Shown here piece after piece: positions 32,990 to 43,752 of a DNA stretch of 64,000 nt. Position 1 is the first letter of the stretch, and each line of letters begins with the position of its first letter. The stretch lies in NCBI RefSeq assembly GCF_963924675.1, contig NC_089232.1, forward strand, positions 33,864,842 to 33,928,841, in the 5' to 3' direction. Below the pieces are notes generated by a model. The model was not told where the DNA came from, did no database searches, and was given only the letters and a program-made list of their open reading frames with translations. The translations under genes and the position numbers were made by a program. This stretch comes from Phocoena phocoena. Taxonomy: Eukaryota > Chordata > Mammalia > Artiodactyla > Phocoenidae.

Positions 32990-33466
32990 AAAATATGCTT
33001 GTGCGAAGATTCTCCACGTGGCTTGTCATCAAAGAAATGCAACTTAAAACCACAAAGATTCATGTCTGCCCTAGAATGGCTAAAATCCAAAAGACTGACA
33101 CACCGAACGCAGGACCACTGGAATTCTCTTATACCCTGCTAGTGGGAGTATAAAACGGCACAACAACTGCGGAAAGGTATTTGTCAGTTTCTTAGTTAAA
33201 CACAAACATACCTTATGACCCAGCTATTTCATTTCTAGGTGTTTACCTTGAAGAAACTGAAAATATACGCTCATAGATTTTTACAGGAATGTTCTTAGAA
33301 GCTTTATTCATAATGGCAAGATTTTGGAAACAACCCAAATTTCCATCAAAAGGAGGAGTGATAAATATTATGTCAAACTCATAAAGTGGAGTACTACTCA
33401 CCAGTACAAAGGAATGAATCAGAGGTTCTTACAAGTGCATGCATGAATCTTATTAACATTATGTTA
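32990..33466 (+). mobile_element. Older L1 LINE, left half (ORF2 C-terminal region), interrupted by a younger L1
   Basis: GGCTTGTCATCAAAGAAATG-CAACTTAAAACCACAAAG, 'tgccctagaatggctaaaatccaaaagactgac', 'cttatgacccagctatttcatttctaggtgtttacc' and 'tttccatcaaaaggagg' match the end of L1 ORF2. The frame is broken. The final piece, starting at an ATG at 33386, is open for 27 codons up to the insertion point. The element resumes at 36463. Confidence 0.85.
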
Positions 33467-36082
33467 GACACTGCAGAAATAAAAAAAATCATGAGAGATT
33501 ACTACAAGCAACTCTATGCCAATAAAATGGACAATCTGGAAGAAATGGACAAATTCTTAGAAATGCACAACCTGCCAAGACTGAATCAGGAAGAAATAGA
33601 AAATATGAACAGACCAATCACAAGCACTGAAATTGAAACTGTGATTAAAAACCTTCCAACAAACAAAAGCCCAGGACCAGATGGCTTCACAGGTGAATTC
33701 TATCAAACGTTTAGAGAAGAGCTAACACCTATCCTTCTCAAACTCTTCCAAAATATAGCAGAGGGAGGAACACTCCCAAATTCCTTCTACGAAGCCACCA
33801 ACACCTTGATACCAAAACCAGACAAGGATGTCACAAAGAAAGAAAACTACAGGCCAATATCACTGATGAACATAGATGCAAAAATCCTCAACAAAATACT
33901 AGCAAACAGAATCCAACAGCACATTAAAAGGATCATACACCATGATCAAGTGGGGTTTATTCCAGGAATGCAAGGATTCTTCAATATACGCAAATCTATC
34001 AATGTGATAAACCATATTAACAAATTGAAGGAGAAAAACCATATGATCATCTCAATAGATGCAGAGAAAGCTTTCGACAAAATTCAACACCCATTTATGA
34101 TAAAAACCCTCCAGAAAGTAGGCATAGAGGGAACTTTCCTCAACATAATAAAAGCCATATATGACAAGCCCACAGCAAACATCATCCTCAATGGTGAAAA
34201 ACTGAAAGCATTTCCACTAAGATCAGGAACAAGACAAGGTTGCCCACTCTCACCACTCTTATTCAACATAGTTTTGGAAGTTTTAGCCACAGCAATCAGA
34301 GAAGAAAAGGAAATAAAAGGAATCCAAATCGGAAAAGAAGAAGTAAAGCTGTCACTGTTTGCAGATGACATGATACTATACATAGAGAATCCTAAAGATG
34401 CTCCCAGAAAACTACTAGAGCTAATCAATGAATTTGGTAAAGTAGCAGGATACAAAATTAATGCACAGAAATCTCTGGCATTCCTATATACTAATGATGA
34501 AAAATCTGAAAGTGAAATCAAGAAAACACTCCCATTTACCATTGCAACAAAAAGAATAAAATATCTAGGAATAAACCTACCTAAGGATACGAAAGACCTG
34601 TATGCAGAAAATTATAAGACGCTGATGAAAGAAATTAAAGATGATACAAATAGATGGAGAGATATACCATGTTCTTGGATGGGAAGAATCAACATTGTGA
34701 AAATGACTCTACTACCCAAAGCAATCTACAGATTCAATGCAATCCCTATCAAACTACCACTGGCATTTTTCACAGAACTAGAACAAAAAATTTCGCAATT
34801 TGTATGGAAACACAAAAGACCCCGAATAGCCAAAGCAATCTTGAGAACGAAAAAAGGAGCTGGAGGAATAAGGCTCCCTGACTTCAGACTATATTACAAA
34901 GCAACAGTCATCAAGACAGTATGGTACTGGCACAAAAACAGAAAGATAGATCAGTGGAACAGGATAGAAAGCCCAGAGATAAACCCACGCACATATGGAC
35001 ACCTTATCTTTGATAAAGGAGGCAGGAATGTACAGTGGAGAAAGGACAGCCTCTTCAATAAATGGTGCTGGGAAAACTGGACAGGTACATGTAAAAGTAT
35101 GAGATTAGATCACTCCCTAACACCATACACAAAAATAAGCTCAAAATGGATTAAAGACCTAAATGTAAGGCCAGAAACTATCAAACTCTTAGAGGAAAAC
35201 ATAGGAAGAACACTCTATGACATAAATCACAGCAAGATCCTTTCTGACCCACCTCCTAGAGTAATGGAAATAAAAACAAAAATAAACAAATGGGACCTAA
35301 TGAAACTTCAAAGCTTTTGCACAGCAAAGGAAACCATAACCAAGACCAAAAGACAACCCTCAGAATGGGAGAAAACATTTGCAAATGAAGCAACTGACAA
35401 AGGATTAATCTCCAAAATTTACAAGCAGCTCATGCAGCTCAATAACAAAAAAACAAACAACCCCATCCAAAAATGGGCAGAAGACCTAAATAGACATTTC
35501 TCCAAAGAAGATATACAGAATGCCAACAAACACATGAAAGAATGCTCAACATCACTAATCATTAGAGAAATGCAAATCAAAACTACAATGAGATATCATC
35601 TCACACCAGTCAGAATGGCCATCATCAAAAAATCTAGAAACAATAAATGCTGGAGAGGGTGTGGAGAAAAGGGGACACTCTTGCACTGCTGGTGGGAATG
35701 TGAATTGGTTCAGCCACTGTGGAGAACAGTATGGAGGTTCCTTAAAAAACTACAAATAGAATTACCATATGACCCAGCAATCCCACTACTGGGCATATAC
35801 CCTGAGAAAACCAAAATTCAAAGAGAGTCATGTACCAAAATGTTCATTGCAGCTCTATTTACAATAGCCAGGACATGGAAACAACCTAAGTGCCCATCAT
35901 CGGATGAATGGATAAAGAAGATGTGGCACATATACACAATGGAATATTACTCAGCCTTAAAAAGAAATGAAATTGAGCTATTTGTAATGAGATGGATAGA
36001 CCTAGAATCGGTCATACAGAGTGAAGTAAGTCAGAAAGAAAAAGACAAATACCGTATGCTAACACATATATATGGAATTTAA
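33386..36082 (+). pseudogene. L1 ORF2 remnant (reverse transcriptase and Cys-rich domain), chimeric 5' end
   Basis: The 898-codon frame is two elements joined by chance in phase. Residues 1-27 come from the older L1 that was hit; residues 28-898 come from the young L1. The young part contains the reverse transcriptase domain. SPGPDGF is at 95-101, TLIPKPDK begins at 140, and the catalytic FADD motif, with its two aspartates, is at 325-328. The C-terminal part has a CX3CX7HX4C cluster (Cys755, Cys759, His767, Cys772) typical of L1 ORF2p. Full ORF2p is about 1,275 residues in human L1. The missing N-terminal third holds the apurinic-type endonuclease, so the product would be incomplete. The ATG at 33386 is not a natural start. 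In a complete L1, ORF2p nicks DNA and copies the element RNA at the target. Frames at 34084-34542 (minus) and 34654-34881 (plus) are shadows. Confidence 0.95.
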
Positions 36083-36462
36083 GGGAAAAAAATGTCATGA
36101 AGAACCTAGGGGTAAGATAGGAATAAAGACGCAGACCTACTGGAGAACGGACTTAAGGATATGGGGAGGGGGAAGGGTGAGTTTTGACAGGGCGAGAGAG
36201 AGTCATGGACATATACACACTAACAAACGTAGTAAGGTAGATAGCTGGGGGGAAGCAGCCGCAAGGCACAGGGATATTAGCTCGGTGCTTTGTGACAGCC
36301 TGGAAGGGTGGGATGGGGAGAGTGGGAGGGAGGGAGACGCAAGAGGGAAGACATATGGGAACATATGTATATGTATAGCTTATTCACTTTGTTGTAAAGC
36401 AGAAACTAACACACCATTGTAAAGCAATTATACCCCAATAAAGATGTTTAAAAAAAAAAACA
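33467..36462 (+). mobile_element. Young L1 LINE, 3.0 kb, 5'-truncated, inserted into an older L1
   Basis: The copy starts inside ORF2 (GACACTGCAGAAATAAAAAA) and runs to a 3'UTR ending ACCCCAATAAAGATGTTT and an A tail at 36450-36460. The 12-bp direct repeat AACATTATGTTA at 33455-33466 and 36463-36474 is a perfect target-site duplication. The target strand resembles the L1 endonuclease preference, with the break between T-rich and A-rich sequence. ORF2 is open without a stop or frameshift from the truncation point to its natural end, so the insertion is recent. It lacks the 5'UTR promoter, ORF1 and the endonuclease domain, so it cannot move by itself. Confidence 0.96.
36083..36449 (+). other. 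3'UTR of the young L1, with a G-rich polypurine stretch
   Basis: It follows the ORF2 stop. Two G-rich segments are visible, about 36160-36200 (GGGGAGGGGGAAGGG) and 36300-36355 (GGGTGGGATGGGGAGAGTGGG), a feature shared by L1 3'UTRs and able to form G-quadruplexes. It ends with the polyadenylation signal AATAAA at 36438-36443. The 116-codon frame 36072-36422 lies inside it and has no sign of being used. Confidence 0.85.
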
Positions 36463-36752
36463 AACATTATGTTAAACAAAATAAGCTGGACACAAAAGAG
36501 TGTGTATTGTATGATTCTATTTATATGAAATGCAAGATCCAGCAAAACTAGTCAATGGGAAAAGAAATCAGAATAGTGACTCCACCTTGAAAAGGGACAA
36601 AAGAAAGACATGTGGAAAATCTCTAGGGAGAGAGTGATGCTTGGTGTTGGCTGTTAGTTACACGGTGCGTATACACAAATTGAACTTCAGACTAATTTCT
36701 ACTCATTTTAATATATGTAATTATACTGCAGTCAAAACAAAAAGAAAAGTAT
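36463..36752 (+). mobile_element. Older L1 LINE, right half (3'UTR), continuing the copy ended at 33466
   Basis: It starts within the target duplication and continues 'gttaaacaaaataagctggacacaaaagagtgtgtattgtatgattctatttatatgaaatgc', then GAAAAGAAATCAGAATAGTG, and ends near AATTATACTGCAGTCAAAAC. This is the expected 3' continuation of the older L1. Joined across the insertion, the phrase 'gaatcttattaacattatgttaaacaaaataagc' is uninterrupted. Confidence 0.85.
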
Positions 36753-36789
36753 ATGTGGATTAAGAACTCTGAGGCTAATTATCTTCCTG

Positions 36790-36966
36790 GTAGTCACTGT
36801 CATAAAGCCTTAACACTCAAAGGGTGATACACAGGGCAGCAGCATCACGTGGGTGATGTAGGAGTGCAGAACGGCAGGCCCCAGCCCAGATCTACTGAGC
36901 CAGAATGTGCAAGTTCGCAGGAAGCCCAGAAGAATCATGTACACATTAAAGTCTAAGAAGCATTGT
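36790..36966 (+). mobile_element. MER5A-like hAT DNA transposon
   Basis: CTCAAAGGGTGATACACAGG, 'gcagcagcatcacgtgggtgatg', 'aggagtgcagaacggcaggccccagcccagatctactgagccagaatgtgca' and 'cacattaaagtctaagaagcattg' match the MER5A non-autonomous element in order, down to its CACTG-type terminus. It is an ancient, inactive element. Confidence 0.75.
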
Positions 36967-37059
36967 AATAGTGGCTATCTTCTTTTTAAAGAAGACATAT
37001 ACATCTAATCATCTTATTTAAGGCAAAAGCAGCACACTTTGGGGAAATCACCTCACCTC

Positions 37060-37415
37060 CATTTGTATCGTCCTGAGGCTGCTGTTAATCAAACGGCACA
37101 CCCTAGCCCTCCTTAGGCCAAGAAGTGGGCACATTCCTTAGCAAGGCCAATCAGGTTCTCTTTCCTTGAATGGAGGGAAGCAAACATCAAGAGACCACTG
37201 AAGCTCATGCCTTCATTGACGGTGGCAGATGAAACTGTTGTCTGGTTCCTGCCGCCATCATCTTTCCACTTCCCTTAGATTTGTCTGTTTAGGGTCTGGT
37301 TCTCCATTCCTGCTTTAAGCTCTACAACTACCTGATATTCTTCCAGTAAATCCACCTTTGGTTACATTATCTGGGTTTGGATTCTGTTGTTTGCAACCAA
37401 AATCCCAAACTGATG
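37060..37415 (+). mobile_element. Probable ancient LTR (MaLR-like)
   Basis: The 3' part is the most telling: ATATTCTTCCAGTAAATCCA-CCTTTGGTTACATTATCTGG, then 'gtttggattctgttgtttgcaaccaaaatcccaaactgat'. This resembles LTR ends of the form 'gagttggtttctgttacttgcaaccaaaagagtcctaactgatac'. The upstream GCAAGGCCAATCAGGTTCTC and 'ccttgaatgg' fit as well. The left border is uncertain. Confidence 0.45.
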
Positions 37416-38399
37416 TTCTGTGCTGGAGCATCCAGAATACTTGAGGAATCTAAATGTAGCTTTTCATTGCACGGCAAAAAACTTTTTGTGCTTTTTTTTC
37501 TAAAGCCCAGAAAAAACGGATTTATGGGACACCGTAAGCCAATACAAAAGATCAAATTTATTCCCATGTCATCGTATTTTATTAAAATTATATAACCCTC
37601 AGGAGCTTGAGTTCCCAAAAGTCTGTCCTCCATAAAATAATTCCACTGGGTAAGGCCATTTATATGTACTGTTCTCTGCATTTTGCTCTACACCCAAAAA
37701 TGACAGATGGAGAAAATCAGTAAGAACTCTTAAAAAGTCAACTGCCAAGAAGTAAAATTAGCTTGGAATAGATGGACTGACCAGCAGTTATCTGAGTGGC
37801 CTGCTCGTATTTTAAAATAAGACTCCTGAGGAGAATACGACACTGGCTAGATTTGGGGGGAACAAAATAGAAGACTCATCATCGTGTGACAGAAGTCCAC
37901 AGATGACTTTCCATTCTTTATTGCATGCATAAACAACAGAGATCTTTACATGTAAAAAATAAAAGCTCATCAGCAAATTACTTTCATCCAAATGAACATT
38001 GGCAGAGATGATTCCTCTGTTATTTTAATTCAATGAAATTAATTTTGTGAAAATCCATCTGATCAGTTTTTACAAATATACAGATGATTTTAAAAGAATG
38101 ACTAGACTTTTTGAGCTTAGTGATTTTCCATTAACTATAGTCTCTTGTTAACTTCGTATTCAGAAAAACAGCAGAAGTGCTTTTCTTTTCACTTCTAGTA
38201 TCATCTAAAAATGGGAATTATTTTTTAAAATTTAAATGAACTTTTAAATTTGCTTTGTGATAGATTAGTAGGTATCAGATTGGATAGGACTTGGCCATCT
38301 GTCAATCGAGGCCATTATTACAAAATGAAAATGAATTATTTCTGTATGTTGGAGGGGCATGACACAAAAATATTTTAAATAAAAGAGAAATAATTACAC
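37416..38399. other. No gene or clear repeat recognised
   Basis: About 1 kb of AT-rich sequence. The overlapping frames at 37367-37681 (minus) and 37377-37595 (plus) are antisense to each other and partly lie in the LTR-like repeat. Confidence 0.5.
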
Positions 38400-38815
38400 G
38401 GCAGATACTACCAGCTGTCTATTCAAAATCCATTCTTCTTCTCTTTCTTACTAATAGAACCTGCGTTTATTCTTGGCCACAACGCATGCAGCTAAAATAC
38501 TCTATTTCCCAGTCTCTCTCGCAACTACTGATGTCAATGAGATAGAAACAGAATTCATTGTGTGGGGATTTCTGGAAAGCTCCTTAAAATACTGACTTTG
38601 TAGGTGGTTCACACTTTTATCTCCAGCCCCCATTTCTCTCTCTGTGCAGAACATAGATGTGATGGCTGGAGGACCAACTGCCATCTTGAACAATGTCCTT
38701 TGAGGCTGGAAGCCCTCTGAGGACTACTAATCCTGGACACAGATACAGATCTCTATTCTGTGTGGGGCTTTCCTGTTAGGTACAGCTTAATGTAATTCTA
38801 AGTGATACAGATGGG
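38400..38815 (+). mobile_element. Ancient interspersed repeat, LTR-like, family unresolved
   Basis: Phrases in order: 'caaaatccattcttcttctctttcttactaatagaacc', CAGCTAAAATACTCTATTTC-CCAGTCTCTCTCGCAAC, 'gctccttaaaatactgac', 'gcagaacatagatgtgatggctggagg', 'ccatcttgaacaatgtcc', and the end 'taatgtaattctaagtgatacag'. This follows a common mammalian repeat whose human copies read 'gactacatttcccagcctcccttgcag...agacgtgatggctggagc...ccatcttggacc'. I am fairly sure it is a repeat, less sure of its class. Confidence 0.5.
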
Positions 38816-38892
38816 TAAAAACAGGCATCTATTTAGGTAGATTTACAAGTCTTTAACATTTCTTTATATCTCCTGGTTTGAGAGTTTGGCCC

Positions 38893-39015
38893 TTTAGAAT
38901 CATAAATTTTAGAGCTAAAAGAAATCTTCGAGAACATCTAGGCAAAATCCCTCATATTATAAGTCAGACAAGGCCCAGAGAATTTCAGTGACTTGCCCAA
39001 GACCCTGTCAGGAGT
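38893..39015 (-). mobile_element. MIR-type SINE fragment (antisense)
   Basis: 'atcttcgagaacatctaggcaaaatccctcatattataagtcagacaaggcccagagaatttcagtgacttgcccaagacc' follows the reversed MIR/MIR3 pattern 'tagtccaaccccctcattttacagatgagg...gcccagagaggttaagtgacttgcccaagg'. Confidence 0.6.
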
Positions 39016-41423
39016 AACTTACCAAGTATCCATTATTATCAGCATTTATCAAGTACACACAGTTATGTTTTCAATGAGACACTTTCCAGTATCCAGCAGG
39101 TCGGTCTTCTTTCCGGGACACTTATGTGCCTCTCGACACATTGCCTTTCCTTACGTAAATCTATAAAGAAGTATAGATCTGATATATACTTTAATAACAA
39201 AAATATAGGGAGAGACGCTTGTCTTTTTAAGTTCTACCATACCTCCCATCATAAATATAGGCTGACAGAGAGTCAACGATCATTGTGATTCCATTCCTGT
39301 GTGTGCCTGTGTATGTGTGCATGTGTGTACAGCAAGGGGAGCCAGTCATAGTGTGAAAGCCATCTTTAGAGAAAGCATCTCAAGCTGCTGAAGGAGAATG
39401 ATGCCTGACAAGCATTTCTTTTTATTGAATAATCCAATTTACAAATGCTTCCAGACAGACTGAGGGGATTGACTAGGTTAAAAGTATGAAAACCACAATC
39501 AGAGTCCTGATGGAAAGGGTGCAATGAATGATAAAGGTGGGGACGAGAAGGTTTCTCCCCAGTGAACTCAGCTGTTTTAGTAGATCCTCTGGTCTTCATA
39601 TATCAACGTTCTCCTTCATAGCTAAATCCCATCCAGGCAAAAAGGAGAGGCTTGAATTGCTCTAAGTGCTCTGCAAGATCTGCTACTCGTGTGTGTTTGG
39701 AAGATTCCGAAGCACTGTGGTCTGGGTGCAGACTCACAGGGGAAAGTGAATCAAGAGAGCAGTTGGGAAAAGGCACTGGAGTAGCCCACTTGCCTGCTTC
39801 GCAGATCCTTACAGGGTATACAGGCATGCTGGGGCATTTTTGTCTTTGCAATTACTACTGAGATTCACCATTTCAGCGATCCATGGGGATTCGCTGAAAA
39901 GGTTAATGGCATCTCTCAGATTTACAGGGTACAACAAGGAAGTTGGTACATTCCCCCGATGCAAGGTGTGATGTCACCTGTGTGGGCTGAGCAGTCCACA
40001 CTCATTACCATTCATTGGCCAAATGGCTTGGGTTTTAACCAGACTTGGAATGTAATCCATCAACAGTTGAGCATTCATAGAAAGAAAAGTAGCAAGGAAG
40101 ACTCTAAGAGAAAAGACAGCAAAATTGGCATATTGTGCTATCAGCTGAGGGACCTTCTGAGAAACTTGAGAGATCGGTGCCTGCAATGAAAAGCTGAGAC
40201 AGTGTAAGACCAAGGTGAAAATAAATATCCAGACCCTTAATGCAACTCTTTTAAATGTAACTTCATTAACACACCCACAGGCATCCTACTCTGTCTCTGT
40301 GTAAAGCTGTTGTTTCTCATCCATGCATTCTTACACGGAGTTTTCAAAAAGCTGCTCGGATTTGTGTAAATATGTGACTATAATTGGCTTTCCAATTTCA
40401 CAGCTTATCAAAGGCAGAAAGGGAGGGCTTGCTGACATTTCAAAGACAATAAGCACATTTGATGCAATGGTCTATGATTCTCCCCAGTGTTTTTAACCCA
40501 CGATTGGAAAAACAGATGGTTAGATTTTCTAGGAAGCTTAAAACAGAAGTTGAGCTAATACAAAACTGCTCAGCTATCAGACGGGGCAAAGCCATTCTGT
40601 CACCCTTTTTTTTTTTTTCCAAATCACAACCCATCAGAGGAAGGATTTAGCGTCACAAAAAGATATTTACCAGGAAGCTTTCTGCAGAAGAGAAGGGCAT
40701 GCTTTGTTAAACCAGATGCATTTTATTTTTCCTGGAAACAAGATTTATGAAAGCAGTATGTTCATATTTCTCCATATACAGTAATTGGAACTCATTATGC
40801 TAATTGTATTTCCATTATCACTAACTAACAATCAGAGTGACCTGACCCACAGTCTAATTTGTCTTTAATCTGTTTTTGTATAGGGAGTTTTACCCTGTAA
40901 TTTCAAGGTGATAATTCTATTCAGTGCAACTTTACGTACTGCAGAAGGTAACACTTCTGATGCTCTGTGCAATCCCCTTGCAACTGTTTGGTGTAGAATG
41001 GGGAAGCAAATAGATGTACCTGCATGTGCCGTCTCACTGGTGAAATAGATGCTTCACCTGTGATAAGAGTATCCTTTATTATTCTTGCTCAGATTGAACA
41101 TCCAGTCAAAGCAACGGTAGGGTTGCCCATACTCAAACTCCAGCTCTCAATTTACACTACGTCGTACATTGTCTAAGAAGCAGCTGACATTTGCTGTTAT
41201 CAAGAAGGAAAATGGGTGTTCCCAGTACCTTCTAATGCTTAGTTAACACCTTATAAATATTTCCATGTGACAATCTTTTGCAAAAAGAGAAGTGATAGGT
41301 TTGGATGATCATGAAACTTCCTTTTCATAAAAATGAGATATTGAAGGGAGAGATGAGATACATTCATGGTATTCTCTCTCAAAGGATATTATTATTTATC
41401 AGGCAAATATACAGCAGTGGGAT
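39016..41423. other. Repeat-free stretch of about 2.4 kb; no gene recognised
   Basis: One of the longest runs in the window without an element I can name, broken only by a T12 run at 40607-40618. Frames of 60-82 codons occur on both strands at 39603-39861, 39959-40213 and 40440-40650, in antisense pairs, and none has a motif. The phrases around 40230-40700 (for example GTGACTATAATTGGCTTTCC and TTTCACAGCTTATCAAAGGC) look like the AT-rich, homeodomain-site-containing DNA of conserved enhancers, but conservation cannot be judged from one genome. Confidence 0.45.
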
Positions 41424-41552
41424 GGTACAGGGGAAAGGGAACTGGATTTGGAGCCCAAAGTTCTGAGATCAAGTTCAATTCCATGGCTTATGGCAAGTAC
41501 CACTCTCTCTGAACTTCAGTTTTCTCTTGATCAAAATTGAGATAATACGTAT
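41424..41552 (+). mobile_element. MIR SINE fragment (first of a tandem pair)
   Basis: GGTACAGGGGAAAGGGAACTGGATTTGGAGCCCAAAG, then 'ttctgagatcaagttcaattcc', 'gcttatggcaagtaccactctctctgaacttcagttttc' and 'aaaattgagataatacg' correspond to the MIR 5' and core parts on the plus strand. Confidence 0.65.
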
Positions 41553-41569
41553 CAGGCAAATCATTGAGA

Positions 41570-41815
41570 CAGCATCAAGCAGTGGGCAAGAGGAAAGACT
41601 TGGGAATTAGACTGAGTTTAAATTGGGACTCCATCATATATTAGCAGGTGACCTTCAGGAAACCTTTGGTTTCCTAAACATACTTTTAAATGGGCATAAT
41701 AATAGTTCCTTCTTCTTAGAGCTGTTTTGAGATGAACTAATAAAGATTAATGTATATAAAATGCTTTGCCCAATCGCTGGCACGTGGTAAGCATATAACA
41801 AAGGCTAGCTCTGAT
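41570..41815 (+). mobile_element. MIR SINE, near full length (second of a tandem pair)
   Basis: CAAGCAGTGGGCAAGAGGAA-AGACTTGGGAATTAGACTGAG, 'tttaaattgggactccatca', 'tagcaggtgaccttcagg', 'aatgggcataataatagttccttcttcttagagctgttttgagatgaac', 'aatgtatataaaatgctttgcccaatcgctggcacgtggtaagcat'. The complete MIR order is present. Confidence 0.75.
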
Positions 41816-43560
41816 GTGACAGAAGTAGCAAACAAGAAAACATTCTACAGGGATGGGGTTGTGATGATTGCCAGTCACCGAGATGTGTTGTTTCATTCTG
41901 GGGATTGAAGTGATCATTATCACCCTGACCCATTGGGAAGAAAAGACTTCTGTTGAGAAGAACTGAAAATCAGAGAGAGAGGATAAAGGAGAGTAAGCAA
42001 CACACCAAATGGCTTCTAGTCTCGTGGGTTCCATCAGATCTATCTTCTTAGCCTGATTGACCTAGAGTCCCTTTGTGTGTCTTTCAGAGTGCCACTCAAG
42101 TCATCAATTATTTTTTCAAAAAAAAAGATGCCAATTTGTGGTATCCTGCTGCCACTGGCACCTAGTCCTCTGCCAACACTTGAGAACCAGTGGGATCACC
42201 ATGCCTCTTCTTCCACAGAATGCATAGAGTTTTCATATTCTCAGGAAGCTCTCTTTCTTAACCTGGCCTCTTCTTCTGCTTGACAGGGAGATTTTTCCAA
42301 ATCCAGGGTCAGATACAATTGTAGCTCTATAGCATACTCGGCTTCATACACTCCAAAAAAGTATTTGATTTTCTTTGTCCTAAGCATAAATCATAGGATA
42401 TCACCTAATCAACAAAATAATCTTAATCAGGGCTTCACCGTCTGGCTTTCCATGACAATCCCAAATCTCTGTTGACGTTTTCCATCTTCCCTTCTGTTAA
42501 ACCAGATGGTGCATGTTCTAGCCTCTTTATTATCCTTTTCTGACCGTTGTACTCTGTCCAAAGATCGTGGTAGGAAACCCGCCACACTGTCGGCAGCAGT
42601 GGACCTGCCCTGACTGTTAAATGTTGTGATGGTTCCGGCAGCCTTTGCTAATGCCTATCCTTTTCTAAATCTGAGCTTTCTTCCAAAGTCACTGACTTAC
42701 TAGTCCATAATTTTTAGATAACACGACCACTTCGGTTTCACACGTCAAGTGTGAGCTTTTTTTCTTCAGTAGAAGCAGAGTCTAACTGGAATTTTTCCCA
42801 CATGTCATGAATCTCTCTCACAAGGAGAGCTTGCAATGAACATCCACCAATAATCACAATGTCTTCTTTCCTATTGTGCTAGGAAAGGGAAAGGAACCAT
42901 CTTCCCTCTATGCTGAAGAAGGTGGACCATTAGGTTTTTCTCACACACAACATGATCTCTTAATTATATAAATCTTCCTAGACCTTTGCCCTCCATTTAT
43001 CTTTCTATATGAACCATATTGCACATTTAAAAAGTTAAAATATCTGAACATCAGTGGCACTGTGGCTTCAAAAGAAGTCTAAACTCCAAAGAATATGCAT
43101 CAGTCACAGAGTGGATAGCTATGCTAACTTGGCACCATTATTCTATAGTATCTGACAGAACTGAAAATCACAGCATGGAGAGATTTTATCACAAAGGATT
43201 TTCAATTTGTTGTTTAGGAAGATAGATCGGCAAGTATCCACTTTATCCCTAATGACTACAGAATGTAAATAATCTTGTTATAACCATATTTCATGTAAAT
43301 TTTATCTTTGGAAGAGGCAGATTTCCTTCTAGGCAAGTTCTTTCATTTTTTTTTTCTCTGACCAACCAGCAAGCACAACATGTGCGTGGTCCCCTGTTTA
43401 AAATGGGGCCCAGTAAACCCACAACTTTGTTCCTTGTAAGCCATCTTATCATGGGGACACATCAGCTGTATTGTCTTCCCAGAATACATCTCTCACCTTT
43501 CCATCCTGACTCCATGTAAAGAATTTCCTAGAGCACCCATAATCTAAGATTTTCCCCCCT
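41816..43560. other. No gene or clear repeat recognised
   Basis: About 1.7 kb. The 95-codon minus-strand frame at 41747-42034 begins inside the MIR region and has no motif. The rest is unremarkable. Confidence 0.5.
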
Positions 43561-43649
43561 TTTTAAAAATTACTTAATTAATTTTTTATTGACGTATAGG
43601 TGATTTACAGTGTTGTGCTAGCTTCAGATGTACAGCAAAGTGATTCGGT

Positions 43650-43694
<45 letters not shown>

Positions 43695-43752
43695 TCTTTT
43701 TCAGATTCTTTTCTCTTATAGGTTATTACAAAACATTGAGTATAGCTGAATC
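43561..43752 (-). mobile_element. L1 LINE 3' end (antisense), with an expanded internal CA repeat
   Basis: TTAATTTTTTATTGACGTAT, 'aggtgatttacagtgttgtgctagcttcagatgtacagcaaagtgattcggttata' is the inverted L1 3' terminus. After the CA run the element resumes with 'attctttttcagattcttttctcttataggttattacaaaacattgagtatag'. The CA repeat has therefore grown inside the L1 3'UTR. I cannot read a convincing duplication. Confidence 0.85.
43653..43693 (+). repeat. (AC)n microsatellite, 20 units, inside the L1
   Basis: An uninterrupted AC run. Related L1 copies carry a short TATATATA or TACACA phrase at this point, which probably seeded the expansion. The Val-Cys repeat of the minus-strand frame at 43649-43831 comes from it. 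Confidence 0.95.

Noticed and set aside
36072..36422. 116-codon frame after L1 ORF2, considered as an extra L1 protein
   Set aside because: It lies in the G-rich 3'UTR and has no counterpart in known L1 coding content.
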